From assembly GCA_028117185.1 (NCBI GenBank), contig JAOHHD010000004.1, forward strand, positions 1 through 64,000: DNA of 64,000 nt, given 5' to 3'. This document shows positions 1-8,812 of this stretch, in pieces. The notes beneath the pieces are model-generated. The model saw nothing but the letters and a program-made list of their open reading frames with translations. It was not told the origin of the DNA and did no database searches. Positions within the stretch are counted from its first letter, which is position 1; every line of letters starts with the position of its first letter. Source of the stretch: Luminiphilus sp. Its GTDB lineage: Bacteria; Pseudomonadota; Gammaproteobacteria; Pseudomonadales; Halieaceae. Position numbers and translations under genes: made by a program.

Positions 1-39
1 GCGCTTGAGACGGGCTGTTGGCGGTAGCTGTTTGAGCAC
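1..39 (-). CDS. Start of a gene cut by the window edge, possibly gpmI
   Basis: Only the first 13 codons are inside the window, read leftwards from a GTG at 39-37 (MLKQLPPTARLKR). A GGAGG Shine-Dalgarno sequence lies 6 bases before that GTG; the in-frame ATG at 45-43 directly abuts the GGAGG, so the GTG is the better start. No domain can be seen. In related gammaproteobacteria the gene divergent from the rhodanese-grxC-secB cluster is gpmI (cofactor-independent phosphoglycerate mutase), and the leader before a PVVL-type core would fit, but the identification rests on gene order only. Confidence 0.4.
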   Translation of the reverse strand, partial: MLKQLPPTARLKR

Positions 40-212
40 CGCCATCCTCCGGTTTCCTGTCTTGACTGGAGGGTGACCGATTGAACGGATATACTCGCCG
101 GCCGCCGATGGGTTGTCGCGGGAGCAGCGCTGGCACTTGAGTTGGCGCAATGACAAGGCCAAGGCCTGGTCCGCTGCACGAGACAGTGGGCTTTGATAAG
201 AGGTGGGGTAAT

Positions 213-635
213 GTGTCGACAAGCTTAATCGTGCCATTTATAACAGAGCAATGGGCGCTCATTGCAGCGCTCGCCGTGACGCTGATGATGCTGGTGTTTC
301 ACGAAACGCGCAAAGCAGGTCCCGCCTTATCGATCAATGAGGCGGTGCAGCTGGTGAATAGCGAGGGCGGTGTCTTTGTTGATATCCGTGATGCGGCGGA
401 TTTTGGTCGAGGCCACATTACGCATGCTGTGAACATTCCCTCGGCGGCGCTGGCCGGGCGGATGAGCGAACTTGAAAAATTCCGCGAAAAACCAGTAGTG
501 GTCGTGTGTAGAATGGGCCAATCTGCAGCAGGCGCCACTAAGGTGCTCAGGGCAGAGGGTTTCGCGCGGGCTCAAAAGCTGACCGGCGGCATGATGGAGT
601 GGGATGCACAGAAACTTCCTGTCGTGACACAATGA
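213..635 (+). CDS. Membrane-anchored rhodanese-like protein (YibN type)
   Basis: A 140-residue protein with one N-terminal membrane helix (about residues 8-28) followed by a single rhodanese domain. The candidate active-site cysteine lies in VVVCRMGQSA, and the domain ends with the usual GGMMEW motif. The GTG at 213 is chosen because AGAGGTGG sits just upstream; a longer frame from 150 adds 21 residues with no ribosome site and no hydrophobic start. Length and layout match E. coli YibN. It precedes grxC with a 4-base ATGA overlap, so the two are translationally coupled and probably share thiol or sulfur chemistry. The sulfur acceptor is unknown. Confidence 0.85.
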   Translation: MSTSLIVPFITEQWALIAALAVTLMMLVFHETRKAGPALSINEAVQLVNSEGGVFVDIRDAADFGRGHITHAVNIPSAALAGRMSELEKFREKPVVVVCRMGQSAAGATKVLRAEGFARAQKLTGGMMEWDAQKLPVVTQ

Positions 636-883
636 CAGGGGTCGTGATTTACACCACTCGATGGTGCCCTTTTTGTACTCAGGCAAAAGCTTTGCTTGAT
701 CGAAAAGGAGTGAGTTATCAAGAAATTCCCGTTGATGGCGACCCAGCTGCTCGACAGCAGATGGCGCTGAAGGCGGGTAGCACATCGGTGCCGCAAGTGT
801 GGATCGGTGAACAACACATTGGCGGTTGCGATGAGCTCTATGAACTGGAGCACTCCGGCGAGCTGGATCCTATATTGGCGTAA
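632..883 (+). CDS. grxC: Glutaredoxin 3
   Basis: An 83-residue cytoplasmic glutathione-dependent disulfide reductase. The redox-active CPFC motif is near residues 12-15, the cis-proline is in TSVPQVW and the glutathione-binding GGCDE motif follows; all are standard for GrxC. The ATG at 632 overlaps the rhodanese stop (ATGA). The open frame extends 11 codons further upstream but that portion lies inside the rhodanese gene and is not glutaredoxin-like. The gene is followed by secB after 45 bases, the same order as in E. coli and Pseudomonas. Confidence 0.95.
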   Translation: MTGVVIYTTRWCPFCTQAKALLDRKGVSYQEIPVDGDPAARQQMALKAGSTSVPQVWIGEQHIGGCDELYELEHSGELDPILA

Positions 884-928
884 TGGCTCGGCGCGACCAC
901 CCACATACTTTTAGTAAGGAGAAAGATC

Positions 929-1426
929 ATGGCTGAAGAACAGGCCGCCGCACAGGAGCAGGCGTCACAACAACAGTTTGTGACACAGCGAATCTACACC
1001 AAGGACATCTCGTTTGAGTCTCCTGCAACGCCTAACGTATTTCGGCAAGAGTGGAAACCAAACGTCAATGTTGACCTCAATACCAAAAGTAGTCGGATTG
1101 ACGAGGACGGCAACCACGAAGTGGTCCTCACGCTGACTATTACGGCGAAGCTTGAAGAGCAAACCGCCTTTCTTGTGGAGGTTCAGCAGGCTGCTATTTT
1201 CTTTGTGTCGGGTATTGAAGGCGAGGCACTTCGACAGTTGCTGGCCACCGTTGCACCCACCATCTTGTTCCCTTATGCGAGAGAGACGATCGACAGTTTA
1301 GTGGTGAGAGGCGGGTTCCCTGCACTGATGATTGCGCCAGTGAATTTTGATGCGCTGTATCGTCAGGCCATTGCGCAACAAGCTGCGGATGAAGCTGAAG
1401 CGACCCCGGAGGGCGCGACACACTGA
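929..1426 (+). CDS. secB: Protein-export chaperone SecB
   Basis: A 165-residue homolog of SecB, the tetrameric cytoplasmic chaperone that keeps preproteins unfolded and passes them to SecA. The family core is clear: [20 protein letters not shown] near the N terminus, the LTITAK strand and the C-terminal [20 protein letters not shown] block. The N terminus is rich in Ala and Gln, the acidic C-terminal tail (DEAEATPEG) is usual. AAGGAG lies 8 bases before the ATG. Its stop is 16 bases from the convergent ntrC stop, with no clear terminator between. Confidence 0.97.
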   Translation: MAEEQAAAQEQASQQQFVTQRIYTKDISFESPATPNVFRQEWKPNVNVDLNTKSSRIDEDGNHEVVLTLTITAKLEEQTAFLVEVQQAAIFFVSGIEGEALRQLLATVAPTILFPYARETIDSLVVRGGFPALMIAPVNFDALYRQAIAQQAADEAEATPEGATH

Positions 1427-1442
1427 CGCATTGTGGGGGCAG

Positions 1443-2855
1443 TTATTTTGCTGGTCTATCAAGCTCTTTGAGTTTTCGTGTCAGTGTATTCCGCCCCCAT
1501 CCCAAGAGTTCCGCTGCCTCTGCCTTCCGCCCACCGGTGTGATCTAAGGCGGCGTCTATCATGATCGATTCAAACAAGGGAAGCGCCTGACGGAGGACGT
1601 TTGACTGCCCTTCGGCGAGTTGGCGATTAGCCCAATCGGCTAGCTGGGCGTGCCAGGTATCAGTCTCTTTCTTAGGTGACGCATCGGGATGCTGAATTAA
1701 CTCCGGCGGTAAATCAGAAAGTAGTACTTCCCGCCCCGCTGCCATCACCGTGAGCCACCGGCACGTATTCTCCAACTGCCTAACATTGCCGGGCCAGGGC
1801 AACTGAGTCAAAAAATTCAGTGCGGCGCTGGATAAGATTTTCGTCTCGACGCCAAGCTCCCGGCTCGCTGCTGTTAAAAAATAACTGAGCAACTGTGGAA
1901 TATCTTCGCGTCGTTCAGCGAGTTTTGGGACATGAATTCGAATCACATTGAGCCGATGAAAGAGATCTTCTCTGAATGCGCCGGTTTCAACCAACGCCTC
2001 TAGATTTTGATGCGTGGCGGCGATAATGCGCACATCCGCAGTAATGGATTCAACGCCGCCAACGCGAAAAAACTCACCGTCTTGTAAGACACGCAATAGC
2101 CGCGTTTGGGTCGCCGCTGGCATATCGCCGATTTCGTCTAGAAACAGCGTGCCGCCTTTGGCCTGTTCAAAGCGACCCGCTCTGCGATTGTTGGCGCCGG
2201 TGAAGGCGCCTTTCTCATGACCAAATAGCTCGGATTCCATGAGCTCCTGTGGAATCGCCGCCATGTTCAGTGCGACAAAGGCACTGCTGGCCCGGGGGCT
2301 GTGCCGATGAAGCGCCCGGGCGACCAGTTCCTTACCGGTTCCCGATTCACCGTTAATTAAAACAGTGATGTGACTCTGCGCGAGGCGGCCGATGGCACGA
2401 AAAACCTCCTGCATGGCGGCGGCATTACCAATGATTTCTGTCGTGTTGTGATCAGGGCTGGCAACCTCTGCCGTAACAGTTTGGCTGCGTTGAGTTTGAG
2501 CGCGCGATACGATGGAGACCATTTCCTCAATATCAAATGGTTTAGGTAAATACTCAAAGGCGCCTTCTTCATAGGAGTTCACCGCACTGTCTAAATCAGA
2601 GTGTGCAGTGGTAATAATGACCGGTAGATGTGGAAGTTGTGCTTTGATTTTAGAGAGAAGGTGGAGGCCATCCATGCCGGGCATTCTAATGTCGCTGACG
2701 ACCACCATCGGCTCTTGGCTCGCCAAAGCATCCAGCACCGCTTGCCCTGTTTCAAATAGTCGACTGGTTAGCCCGGCACGCGTGAGTGCTTTTTCCATCA
2801 CCCATCGAATTGAGCTGTCGTCGTCGACAATCCATACCTGTTCAGTGAGTGGCAT
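1443..2855 (-). CDS. ntrC: Nitrogen regulation response regulator NtrC
   Basis: A 470-residue sigma-54 activator. Residues 1-120 are a receiver domain (acidic DDD near residues 11-13, phospho-acceptor Asp in VVSDIRMPGMDG). Residues ~140-375 are the AAA+ domain with Walker A GESGTGKE, the sigma-54 contact loop GAFTGA, and Walker B LFLDEIGD. The C-terminal Fis-type helix-turn-helix ends in GWGRNTLTRKLKEL. It overlaps the end of ntrB by 14 bases, so the two are co-translated. In this window three sequences fit its binding consensus: two ahead of glnA and one ahead of the DUF4124-ntrBC segment, so it should activate glnA and regulate its own expression. Confidence 0.97.
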   Translation of the reverse strand: MPLTEQVWIVDDDSSIRWVMEKALTRAGLTSRLFETGQAVLDALASQEPMVVVSDIRMPGMDGLHLLSKIKAQLPHLPVIITTAHSDLDSAVNSYEEGAFEYLPKPFDIEEMVSIVSRAQTQRSQTVTAEVASPDHNTTEIIGNAAAMQEVFRAIGRLAQSHITVLINGESGTGKELVARALHRHSPRASSAFVALNMAAIPQELMESELFGHEKGAFTGANNRRAGRFEQAKGGTLFLDEIGDMPAATQTRLLRVLQDGEFFRVGGVESITADVRIIAATHQNLEALVETGAFREDLFHRLNVIRIHVPKLAERREDIPQLLSYFLTAASRELGVETKILSSAALNFLTQLPWPGNVRQLENTCRWLTVMAAGREVLLSDLPPELIQHPDASPKKETDTWHAQLADWANRQLAEGQSNVLRQALPLFESIMIDAALDHTGGRKAEAAELLGWGRNTLTRKLKELDRPAK

Positions 2856-3966
2856 GTTGCATCTCCATGGGCAAGAGCAGGGTGAAGCAGGTGTCGCCTG
2901 GGACGCTCTTCACTTGAATGAGTCCCCCATGTTGGTTGGCGATCCGCTGCGCAATAGAGAGCCCCAAGCCGGTTCCTTGGGCATTACCTGTCACCATGGG
3001 TAGGAATAAGCGCGGCATTAATTCGTCTGAGACGCCGGGACCATCATCGGCAACCTGCAGCGCACAGACGAGTTTGTGTCGGTTGCCACCCACGGTGAAT
3101 TGCCTAAAAGCCCGCGTGCGGAGTGTGATCAATCCCCCTTCGCCGCAAGCCTGCCAGGCATTGCGCACTAAATTCAGTAAGGCTTGTGTGAGCTGTCCTG
3201 CGTCGGCTAGAAAGTCAGGCAGGCTTGGGTCATAGTCTCGCTCAATATGCAGCGCGCCTTCGGCTTCAGCTTCAATCAAATGCCGAACATGCTCGGCAAC
3301 CTCGTGAATATTGGTGGGCTGAGGCTCTAAACGCTCTCTGGGGCCGAGCATTCGATCCACGAGCTTATGTAGTCTGTCCACCTCCGAAATGATGATATCG
3401 GTGTACTCTTGGAGCGCTGGATCTGGAAGCTCTGCTGAAAGCAACTGTGCGGCACCGCGAATACCTCCCAGTGGATTTTTCACTTCGTGGGCGACGCCTT
3501 TCATGATTTCCTTCAGCGAAGCCTGAGCTTGCCACTCACTCTCGTCCCGGCTTATTGCCTGCAGTCGGTCGACCATATTGAGCTCCAACAGCAGGCTATG
3601 GCTACCGACCTTTGTCGTGACGGGACTGATCGTAATATCAACCGTTTTCTGTTGGCCAGAGCGGGTCGTCAGTGATATCGCTCTGCGCACCATGGGATAA
3701 TTTTCCGAAAGTGCCTGCTGTAAAAGCGGGTACCACTCATTGGATTCATCTAGCAGTGCGTCTAAAGGATGCCCGCGGGCGCGACTCGCAGAGACACCTA
3801 ATAGGTTTTCGGCCGACAGATTGAGTGCGCACACGTTCAATTCGGCATCGAGCAGCACTACGCTGGTGGCCAGTAATTCGAGGTTATAGTCGTTGGGCAG
3901 TTTGGACACGGGACTAGCGAAGCACAGAGGGTCGTAAGACGAAGAGTGTACTGCTGTCAGAGACAT
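2842..3966 (-). CDS. ntrB: Nitrogen regulation sensor kinase NtrB
   Basis: A soluble 374-residue histidine kinase/phosphatase that controls NtrC in response to PII. An N-terminal PAS domain (about residues 20-130) precedes the HisKA helix with the phosphorylated His in VAHEVKNPLGG and a HATPase domain with the N box LLNLVRNAWQA and glycine-rich GTGLGLSIAQ. The ATG at 3966 is chosen; it overlaps the preceding DUF4124 gene by 53 bases. A GTG at 3909 would just avoid that overlap but has no ribosome site, and the open frame further upstream to 4080 lies inside the neighbour. No membrane segments, as expected for NtrB. Confidence 0.94.
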   Translation of the reverse strand: MSLTAVHSSSYDPLCFASPVSKLPNDYNLELLATSVVLLDAELNVCALNLSAENLLGVSASRARGHPLDALLDESNEWYPLLQQALSENYPMVRRAISLTTRSGQQKTVDITISPVTTKVGSHSLLLELNMVDRLQAISRDESEWQAQASLKEIMKGVAHEVKNPLGGIRGAAQLLSAELPDPALQEYTDIIISEVDRLHKLVDRMLGPRERLEPQPTNIHEVAEHVRHLIEAEAEGALHIERDYDPSLPDFLADAGQLTQALLNLVRNAWQACGEGGLITLRTRAFRQFTVGGNRHKLVCALQVADDGPGVSDELMPRLFLPMVTGNAQGTGLGLSIAQRIANQHGGLIQVKSVPGDTCFTLLLPMEMQHATH

Positions 3967-4471
3967 CGACCTGTGCCCCCGAGCTGTGTAATCGATGAAC
4001 CCTAAGCTGATGCTCACCCCGATAAATATTGGTAAGAGACCACCAGTGCTGTTTTTGTGGCACCCCATAGGCAGCCCCATCTATCTCCAGCTGCAAGTGC
4101 TCCGAGTCGGTCAGCGGAGGACTGACCAAGACCTTGACGGTGAAATTCCCTGGGCCCATCGGGATAGTGCTGCCGTCAGCCGGTTGCTCGATCCGGGTCT
4201 CAAAAGGGACGGACACTTCAGCGGGAGTGAGGGTCGCTTCGACCGGGTTTGTCTCATGGGGTTCGGCGGTATTGAGGGGCCTTACGTCGTGGCGCTCTAC
4301 TGACTCGGCGTCCGCTGTGTGAGGCTGATCGGTAAAGGTGACATGGCCGTCCTTATCCGTCATTTTATAGACGGGTGTTGCCACGGCGGCCGCAGTGCAA
4401 AGAGCACAGAGTAAGGCGACCAACCGCCCAGCTGGCGGGTGCACGACGCGTTTGCAATGGCCCTCATTCAT
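3914..4471 (-). CDS. Secreted DUF4124 protein between glnA and ntrB
   Basis: A 185-residue protein with a signal peptide (hydrophobic stretch about residues 17-31, ending AVA before TPVYK). Residues ~33-50 (VYKMTDKDGHVTFTDQP) are the DUF4124 motif, a short beta repeat typical of periplasmic proteobacterial proteins of unknown function. The remainder looks like an Ig-like beta domain (IEQPADGSTIPMGPGNFTVKVLV followed by LQLEIDG). It is the first gene after the glnA terminator and overlaps ntrB by about 53 bases, so it is probably co-transcribed with ntrBC from the region holding an NtrC site at 4523-4537. A DUF4124 gene at this place also occurs in Pseudomonas-type genomes. Function unknown. 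Confidence 0.85.
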   Translation of the reverse strand: MNEGHCKRVVHPPAGRLVALLCALCTAAAVATPVYKMTDKDGHVTFTDQPHTADAESVERHDVRPLNTAEPHETNPVEATLTPAEVSVPFETRIEQPADGSTIPMGPGNFTVKVLVSPPLTDSEHLQLEIDGAAYGVPQKQHWWSLTNIYRGEHQLRVHRLHSSGAQVDVSDSSTLFVLRPSVLR

Positions 4472-4522
4472 TTTTAGGTGTCTTGATGTCCTGTTTGGTC
4501 AAAGTGTGCCCTCAATCATTCC

Positions 4523-4537
4523 GCACTATTTTGGTGC
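4523..4537. promoter_or_regulatory. NtrC binding site upstream of the DUF4124-ntrBC segment
   Basis: The 15-mer GCACTATTTTGGTGC matches the NtrC consensus GCACYA-N3-TRGTGC at every defined position. It lies 52 bases upstream of the DUF4124 start, between the glnA terminator and that gene. In E. coli an NtrC site in the glnA-ntrB interval represses the minor ntrBC promoter; the same autoregulation is inferred here. No convincing -10/-35 pair was identified next to it. Confidence 0.65.
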
Positions 4538-4564
4538 GTTATGATTTGGGCTGTGGGTAAAGAG

Positions 4565-4593
4565 GCAAAAGCCCGCACTGGGCGGGCTTTTGC
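4565..4593 (-). terminator. glnA transcription terminator
   Basis: A perfect 12-bp inverted repeat (GCAAAAGCCCGC at 4565-4576 and its complement at 4582-4593) with a 5-base loop, located 28 bases after the glnA stop. In the glnA direction the stem ends with TTTTGC then CTCTTTA, so the T run is partly inside the stem. It separates glnA from DUF4124-ntrBC. Confidence 0.8.
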
Positions 4594-4621
4594 GGTTTGC
4601 TGATCACTGGCAGCGTCACCC

Positions 4622-6028
4622 TTACAAGGAGTAATACATATCGAATTCTGCTGGGTGAGTGGTCATATTCAGTCGCTCAACCTCCTCCCGCTTGAGTTCG
4701 ATGTAGGCGTCGATCATATCGTCGCTGAATACCCCGCCTGCGGTCAGAAAGCCGCGATCTGCATCGAGTGCATCCAAGGCCATCTCGAGGCTCGAGGCGA
4801 CAGTGGGGATGTTGGCTGCTTCTTCTGGGGGCAGGTCATATAAGTCTTTGTCTGCTGCATCACCGGGGTGAATCTTATTTTGTATCCCATCGAGACCTGC
4901 CATTAACAGGGCGGCAAATGCGAGATAAGGGTTGGCAGACGGGTCAGGGAATCTCACCTCAATGCGCTTACCTTTTGGCGATGGCTCATAAGGAATACGG
5001 ATAGAGGCAGAGCGATTGCGCGCGGAATACGCCAACATGACTGGGGCTTCAAAACCGGGTACTAAGCGCTTGTAACTATTGGTCGAAGCGTTGGTAAAGG
5101 CATTGAGCGCCTTGGCATGCTTAATTGTGCCGCCAATGTAATAAAGCGCAGTATCAGATAGACCGGCATAGCCGTCACCAGCGAACGTATTTTCTCCGCC
5201 TTTGGCGATCGATTGGTGGCAGTGCATGCCTGAACCGTTATCACCGACGACAGGTTTGGGCATAAACGTTGCGGTCTTACCGTAGGCATGTGCCACATTA
5301 AAGACGCAGTACTTAAGAATCTGTACTTCATCTGCCTTGGAGACCAAGGTGTTGAACTTGATACCAATCTCGCACTGACCCGCTGTGCCGACTTCGTGGT
5401 GGTGTACCTCAACATCTAAACCCATTTGCGCCATGGCTGAGCACATGGCAGCACGAATATCGTGCAGTGAATCGACGGGTGGGACTGGGAAATAGCCTCC
5501 CTTGACGCGTGGCCGATGCCCCGTATTACCGTCCTCAAAATCGAGGTTAGAGGACCAGGCCGCCTCTTCTGCATTGATCGAGTAGCTGGCGCCACTCATA
5601 TCGACTTTCCATTTCACATCATCAAAGACAAAAAATTCCGGCTCTGGGCCAAAAAAAGCCGTGTCACCTAGGCCTGTCGAGACCAGATAGGCCTCCGCCT
5701 TTTTTGCAATGCTGCGGGGATCTCGCTCGTAGCCCTGCATGGTGTCCGGTTCGATGATATCGCAACGCAAAATAACGGTCGGGTCATCGGTAAAGGGGTC
5801 GAGCACCGCCGTGCTGTCGTCGGGCATCAGAATCATGTCTGACTCATTAATCCCCTTCCATCCCGAAATCGAGGAGCCGTCAAACATTTTGCCCCCCTCA
5901 AAAAAATCCTCATCCACTGTATGCGAGGGAACCGAGACATGTTGCTCTTTTCCCTTAGTATCGGTGAATCGGAGATCGACCCAGCTGACGTCGTTTTTAC
6001 TGATTAACTCTAGCGTGCGCTCTGACAT
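4622..6028 (-). CDS. glnA: Type I glutamine synthetase
   Basis: A 468-residue dodecameric enzyme that makes glutamine from glutamate, ammonia and ATP. Family marks: [16 protein letters not shown] near residue 50, the metal-binding EPEFFVFD, the [13 protein letters not shown] block, and the catalytic loop with MHCHQS and NRSASIRIP. The adenylylation tyrosine lies in [15 protein letters not shown] near residue 398, so activity is likely controlled by GlnE. The ribosome site AGAGGAAGAGGA precedes the ATG. Expression is predicted from a sigma-54 promoter at 6119-6134 with two upstream NtrC sites; a strong terminator follows. Confidence 0.98.
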   Translation of the reverse strand: MSERTLELISKNDVSWVDLRFTDTKGKEQHVSVPSHTVDEDFFEGGKMFDGSSISGWKGINESDMILMPDDSTAVLDPFTDDPTVILRCDIIEPDTMQGYERDPRSIAKKAEAYLVSTGLGDTAFFGPEPEFFVFDDVKWKVDMSGASYSINAEEAAWSSNLDFEDGNTGHRPRVKGGYFPVPPVDSLHDIRAAMCSAMAQMGLDVEVHHHEVGTAGQCEIGIKFNTLVSKADEVQILKYCVFNVAHAYGKTATFMPKPVVGDNGSGMHCHQSIAKGGENTFAGDGYAGLSDTALYYIGGTIKHAKALNAFTNASTNSYKRLVPGFEAPVMLAYSARNRSASIRIPYEPSPKGKRIEVRFPDPSANPYLAFAALLMAGLDGIQNKIHPGDAADKDLYDLPPEEAANIPTVASSLEMALDALDADRGFLTAGGVFSDDMIDAYIELKREEVERLNMTTHPAEFDMYYSL

Positions 6029-6118
6029 GTCCTCTTCCTCTCGTAAAGTATCTCCCCGTCATGACGGGATGTTAAAAATGCGGATAGTGCGATTGCACCG
6101 GTCGACTGGTTAATACGG

Positions 6119-6134
6119 TGCAAACCCTATGCCA
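6119..6134 (-). promoter_or_regulatory. Sigma-54 promoter of glnA
   Basis: Read on the minus strand this is TGGCATAGGGTTTGCA, which fits the -24/-12 consensus TGGCAC-N5-TTGCA with correct spacing and one mismatch. Transcription should start about 12 bases beyond, near 6107, giving a ~80-base leader to the glnA ATG. Two NtrC sites are centred near -118 and -150 from that point. Confidence 0.85.
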
Positions 6135-6210
6135 ACTTTTGGTGGGCGACAAAAATGGTGTAAATCCTTGTTTAAATTGACTATTATCGCCCATGCCGCC
6201 AAAGTGACTC

Positions 6211-6241
6211 GCTAATATGCACTATAATAGTGCATATTAGC
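6211..6241. promoter_or_regulatory. Distal-promoter enhancer site 1: NtrC site inside a 31-base perfect palindrome
   Basis: Positions 6211-6241 form a perfect palindrome with 15-base arms around a central A. Its core GCACTATAATAGTGC (6219-6233, centre 6226) matches the NtrC consensus GCACYA-N3-TRGTGC fully. It lies about 118 bases upstream of the predicted glnA start. The exact symmetry beyond the core (CTAATAT arms) is stronger than NtrC binding alone requires. Confidence 0.85.
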
Positions 6242-6250
6242 CCGCTGTGC

Positions 6251-6265
6251 GCACTATATTAGTGT
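6251..6265. promoter_or_regulatory. glnA enhancer site 2 (NtrC)
   Basis: GCACTATATTAGTGT matches the NtrC consensus except for the last base. Its centre (6258) is 32 bases from that of the neighbouring site, three helical turns, which is the spacing of the paired NtrC sites upstream of E. coli glnA. The pair also lies about 100 bases upstream of typA, on the opposite side, so NtrC might influence typA as well. Confidence 0.75.
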
Positions 6266-6364
6266 TATTGAGTGGGCGGAAATAGGGTGAACCACTTGAT
6301 GTTCACTGGTGTACACTCCGCGCGCATCAAAAACCCGCCGATTGTCGACTGACTTGAGATCCCT

Positions 6365-8179
6365 ATGAAAGCGCTTCGCAACATCGCCATTATTGCTCAC
6401 GTCGACCATGGCAAAACGACGCTGGTGGACTGTCTGCTGCAGCAGTCTGGCACGCTGGATCGGAAAATGGCGGGCGCCGAGCGCGTCATGGACTCTAACG
6501 ATCAGGAACGTGAGCGCGGCATCACCATTTTGGCGAAAAACACAGCCATTCGTTGGCAGGATTACCGTATCAATATCGTCGACACGCCCGGACACGCTGA
6601 TTTTGGCGGTGAAGTAGAGCGCGTCTTATCAATGGTTGATTCTGTATTGCTCCTGGTTGACGCCGTGGATGGCCCCATGCCGCAGACGCGATTTGTCACG
6701 AGTAAAGCGTTTGAGCGAGGACTGAATCCGATCGTGGTGGTCAATAAAATCGATCGCGAGGGTGCCCGGCCCGACTGGGTGGTTGACCAAATTTTTGATT
6801 TGTTTGATGCCTTGGGTGCAAACGAGTCGCAGCTGGATTTCCCCGTGGTGTACACGTCTGCGGTATTAGGGATTGCAGGTGATGACCCAGCTTCAATGGC
6901 TGAGGATATGACGCCCTTGTTTCAAGCAATCGAACGCCATGTACCGGCGCCTGATGTGGATATTGCCGGACCCCTGCAACTGCAGATATCGGCCTTGGAT
7001 TATTCGAGTTACGTGGGTGTTATTGGGGTCGGTCGCGTGACCCGAGGATCAGTAAAGAGCAATACGCCGGTCACGATTGTTGATCGAGAGGGCGGCACTC
7101 GGACGGGCAAAATACTTCAGGTGATGGGCTATGAGGGTCTTGAGCGTGCAGAGGTATCCTCGGCAGACGCCGGCGATATCGTCTGTATCACAGGTATCGA
7201 TGGTTTGTTGATATCTGACACCCTGTGCGACCCCTCGCAACCTGAAGCGCTGCCTGCGCTTACGGTCGACGAGCCCACTGTCAGTATGACCTTTCAGGTC
7301 AATGATTCTCCGTTTGCAGGTCGCGAAGGGAAGTATGTGACTTCGCGTAACTTAAAGGAACGTTTGGAGCGAGAGCTCATCCACAATGTGGCGCTCAGAG
7401 TGGAGCCCGGTGATAGTGCCGACAAATTCAAGGTATCGGGCCGAGGTGAACTGCATCTGTCCGTGCTCATTGAAAATATGCGGCGCGAGGGGTTCGAGTT
7501 AGGTGTGTCGCGACCAGAGGTCATTCAGAAAACGATCGATGGCGAGGTGTGCGAACCCTATGAACAGTTGGTGCTAGATATTGATGAACAGCACCAAGGC
7601 GGCGTCATGGAGGAGCTGGGTCTGCGTCGAGCAGAGCTCTCTCAGTTGGCGCTTGATGGGAAGGGCCGTGTGCGGTTGGAATTTATTGTTCCCGCTCGAG
7701 GTTTAATTGGATTCCGTTCTCAGTTCCTGACCATGACATCTGGCTCGGGCATCATGACTCATATCTTTGATCATTATGGGCCAGTGACCACTGCGGTGCT
7801 TGCTGCCCGACAAAATGGGGTGTTAGTGTCGATGGTGACGGGCAAAAGCCTGGCGTATGCCTTGCATGCCTTGCAAGACCGTGGACGGCTATTTTTAGAT
7901 CCCAATATCCAGGTCTATGAAGGACAAATAGTAGGGCTGCATAGTCGGGGCAACGACCTTGTCGTGAATCCAACCAAGGCGAAGCAACTCACTAATGTGC
8001 GAGCATCCGGGACTGATGAGGCGTTGACCCTCTCTCCTCCCGTGAAGCACTCCTTAGAGCAAGCTTTGGAGTTTATTGAAGAGGACGAACTGGTAGAGGT
8101 CACACCAGAGAGTATTCGTCTGCGTAAGAAATGGCTTTTGGAGCATGAGCGCAAACGTGCCTCGCGCAGTGCCGCTTAA
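6365..8179 (+). CDS. typA: Ribosome-associated GTPase TypA/BipA
   Basis: A 604-residue translational GTPase that binds the ribosome and helps 50S assembly and stress growth. The G domain shows [11 protein letters not shown] (G1), RGITI (G2), [15 protein letters not shown] (G3) and [13 protein letters not shown] (G4). Domain II and the EF-G-like domains III and V follow ([33 protein letters not shown]), then the BipA-specific C-terminal domain with [16 protein letters not shown]. Length and N terminus ([16 protein letters not shown]) match the family. It is divergent from glnA and its stop lies 2 bases from the convergent GNAT gene stop. Confidence 0.97.
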   Translation: MKALRNIAIIAHVDHGKTTLVDCLLQQSGTLDRKMAGAERVMDSNDQERERGITILAKNTAIRWQDYRINIVDTPGHADFGGEVERVLSMVDSVLLLVDAVDGPMPQTRFVTSKAFERGLNPIVVVNKIDREGARPDWVVDQIFDLFDALGANESQLDFPVVYTSAVLGIAGDDPASMAEDMTPLFQAIERHVPAPDVDIAGPLQLQISALDYSSYVGVIGVGRVTRGSVKSNTPVTIVDREGGTRTGKILQVMGYEGLERAEVSSADAGDIVCITGIDGLLISDTLCDPSQPEALPALTVDEPTVSMTFQVNDSPFAGREGKYVTSRNLKERLERELIHNVALRVEPGDSADKFKVSGRGELHLSVLIENMRREGFELGVSRPEVIQKTIDGEVCEPYEQLVLDIDEQHQGGVMEELGLRRAELSQLALDGKGRVRLEFIVPARGLIGFRSQFLTMTSGSGIMTHIFDHYGPVTTAVLAARQNGVLVSMVTGKSLAYALHALQDRGRLFLDPNIQVYEGQIVGLHSRGNDLVVNPTKAKQLTNVRASGTDEALTLSPPVKHSLEQALEFIEEDELVEVTPESIRLRKKWLLEHERKRASRSAA

Positions 8180-8181
8180 GC

Positions 8182-8655
8182 TTAGTTGTCTTTGAGCATT
8201 TCCACATGCTCAATATTGTCCTCGAGGTAAGGCCCACCAGTCATCACGAAGCCCATCGATTCGTAAAACGTCGTTAAATAAGACTGCGCGCTGAGCCGGA
8301 CCCCCTCAGGCCAGCGCGCGTTACAGAAATCGAGGGCCCTGAGCATCAGGTCGCGCCCTAAACCGCACTGGCGATAGTCGGCGTCAACAGCGACTCTGCC
8401 AATCGAACATTCCGGATAATTGATGCCAGGGGGCAGTACGCGCAGCGTGCCAATGAGGCGCTCGTCGAGGAGCAGTTCGAGATGCCAGCATTCGGGGTCT
8501 TTTTCGTCAGCTTCCAAATAAGGGCAGGCCTGTTCCACCACAAAAATGGCGGTTCGTAAGCTGATTAAGCGATGCCATTCGGGTCCACTGAATAGTGCAA
8601 AGTGCCGCCACCGCCAGACCAGCGCTTTCCGGTCTATTGTTGATGCTTCTGCCAT
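8182..8655 (-). CDS. ElaA-family GNAT N-acetyltransferase
   Basis: A 157-residue acetyl-CoA-dependent acyltransferase of the ElaA type. The start LRTAIFVVEQACPYLEADEKD is the ElaA signature and the acetyl-CoA loop is in VAVDADYRQCGLGRDLM, with the late YESMGFVMTGGPYLEDNIEH motif. The ATG at 8655 has GGAG about ten bases upstream; the frame runs open to 8703 but that extension lacks a ribosome site. E. coli ElaA is 153 residues. The substrate is unknown. It is convergent with typA and divergent from parC. Confidence 0.85.
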   Translation of the reverse strand: MAEASTIDRKALVWRWRHFALFSGPEWHRLISLRTAIFVVEQACPYLEADEKDPECWHLELLLDERLIGTLRVLPPGINYPECSIGRVAVDADYRQCGLGRDLMLRALDFCNARWPEGVRLSAQSYLTTFYESMGFVMTGGPYLEDNIEHVEMLKDN

Positions 8656-8812
8656 GACGCATGTCTCCTGATGTGGCGTGGCGTGTGTTTTGGATTGCCG
8701 CAAATTGAAAACTGCGGTTTCGTAGTATTCCCTTATGAGGGTGCGTTAGCATAGCGCGGATCAAGAGTTTACGGCGGCGTGAACTCCCACCCTTTTTGAG
8801 AACCTCACCACT

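Noticed and set aside
327..785. Open frame opposite the rhodanese and grxC genes
   Set aside because: An antisense shadow of two well-supported genes, with no family features.
3967..4080. Longer N terminus for NtrB
   Set aside because: It lies fully inside the DUF4124 gene in another frame and adds residues with no resemblance to NtrB.
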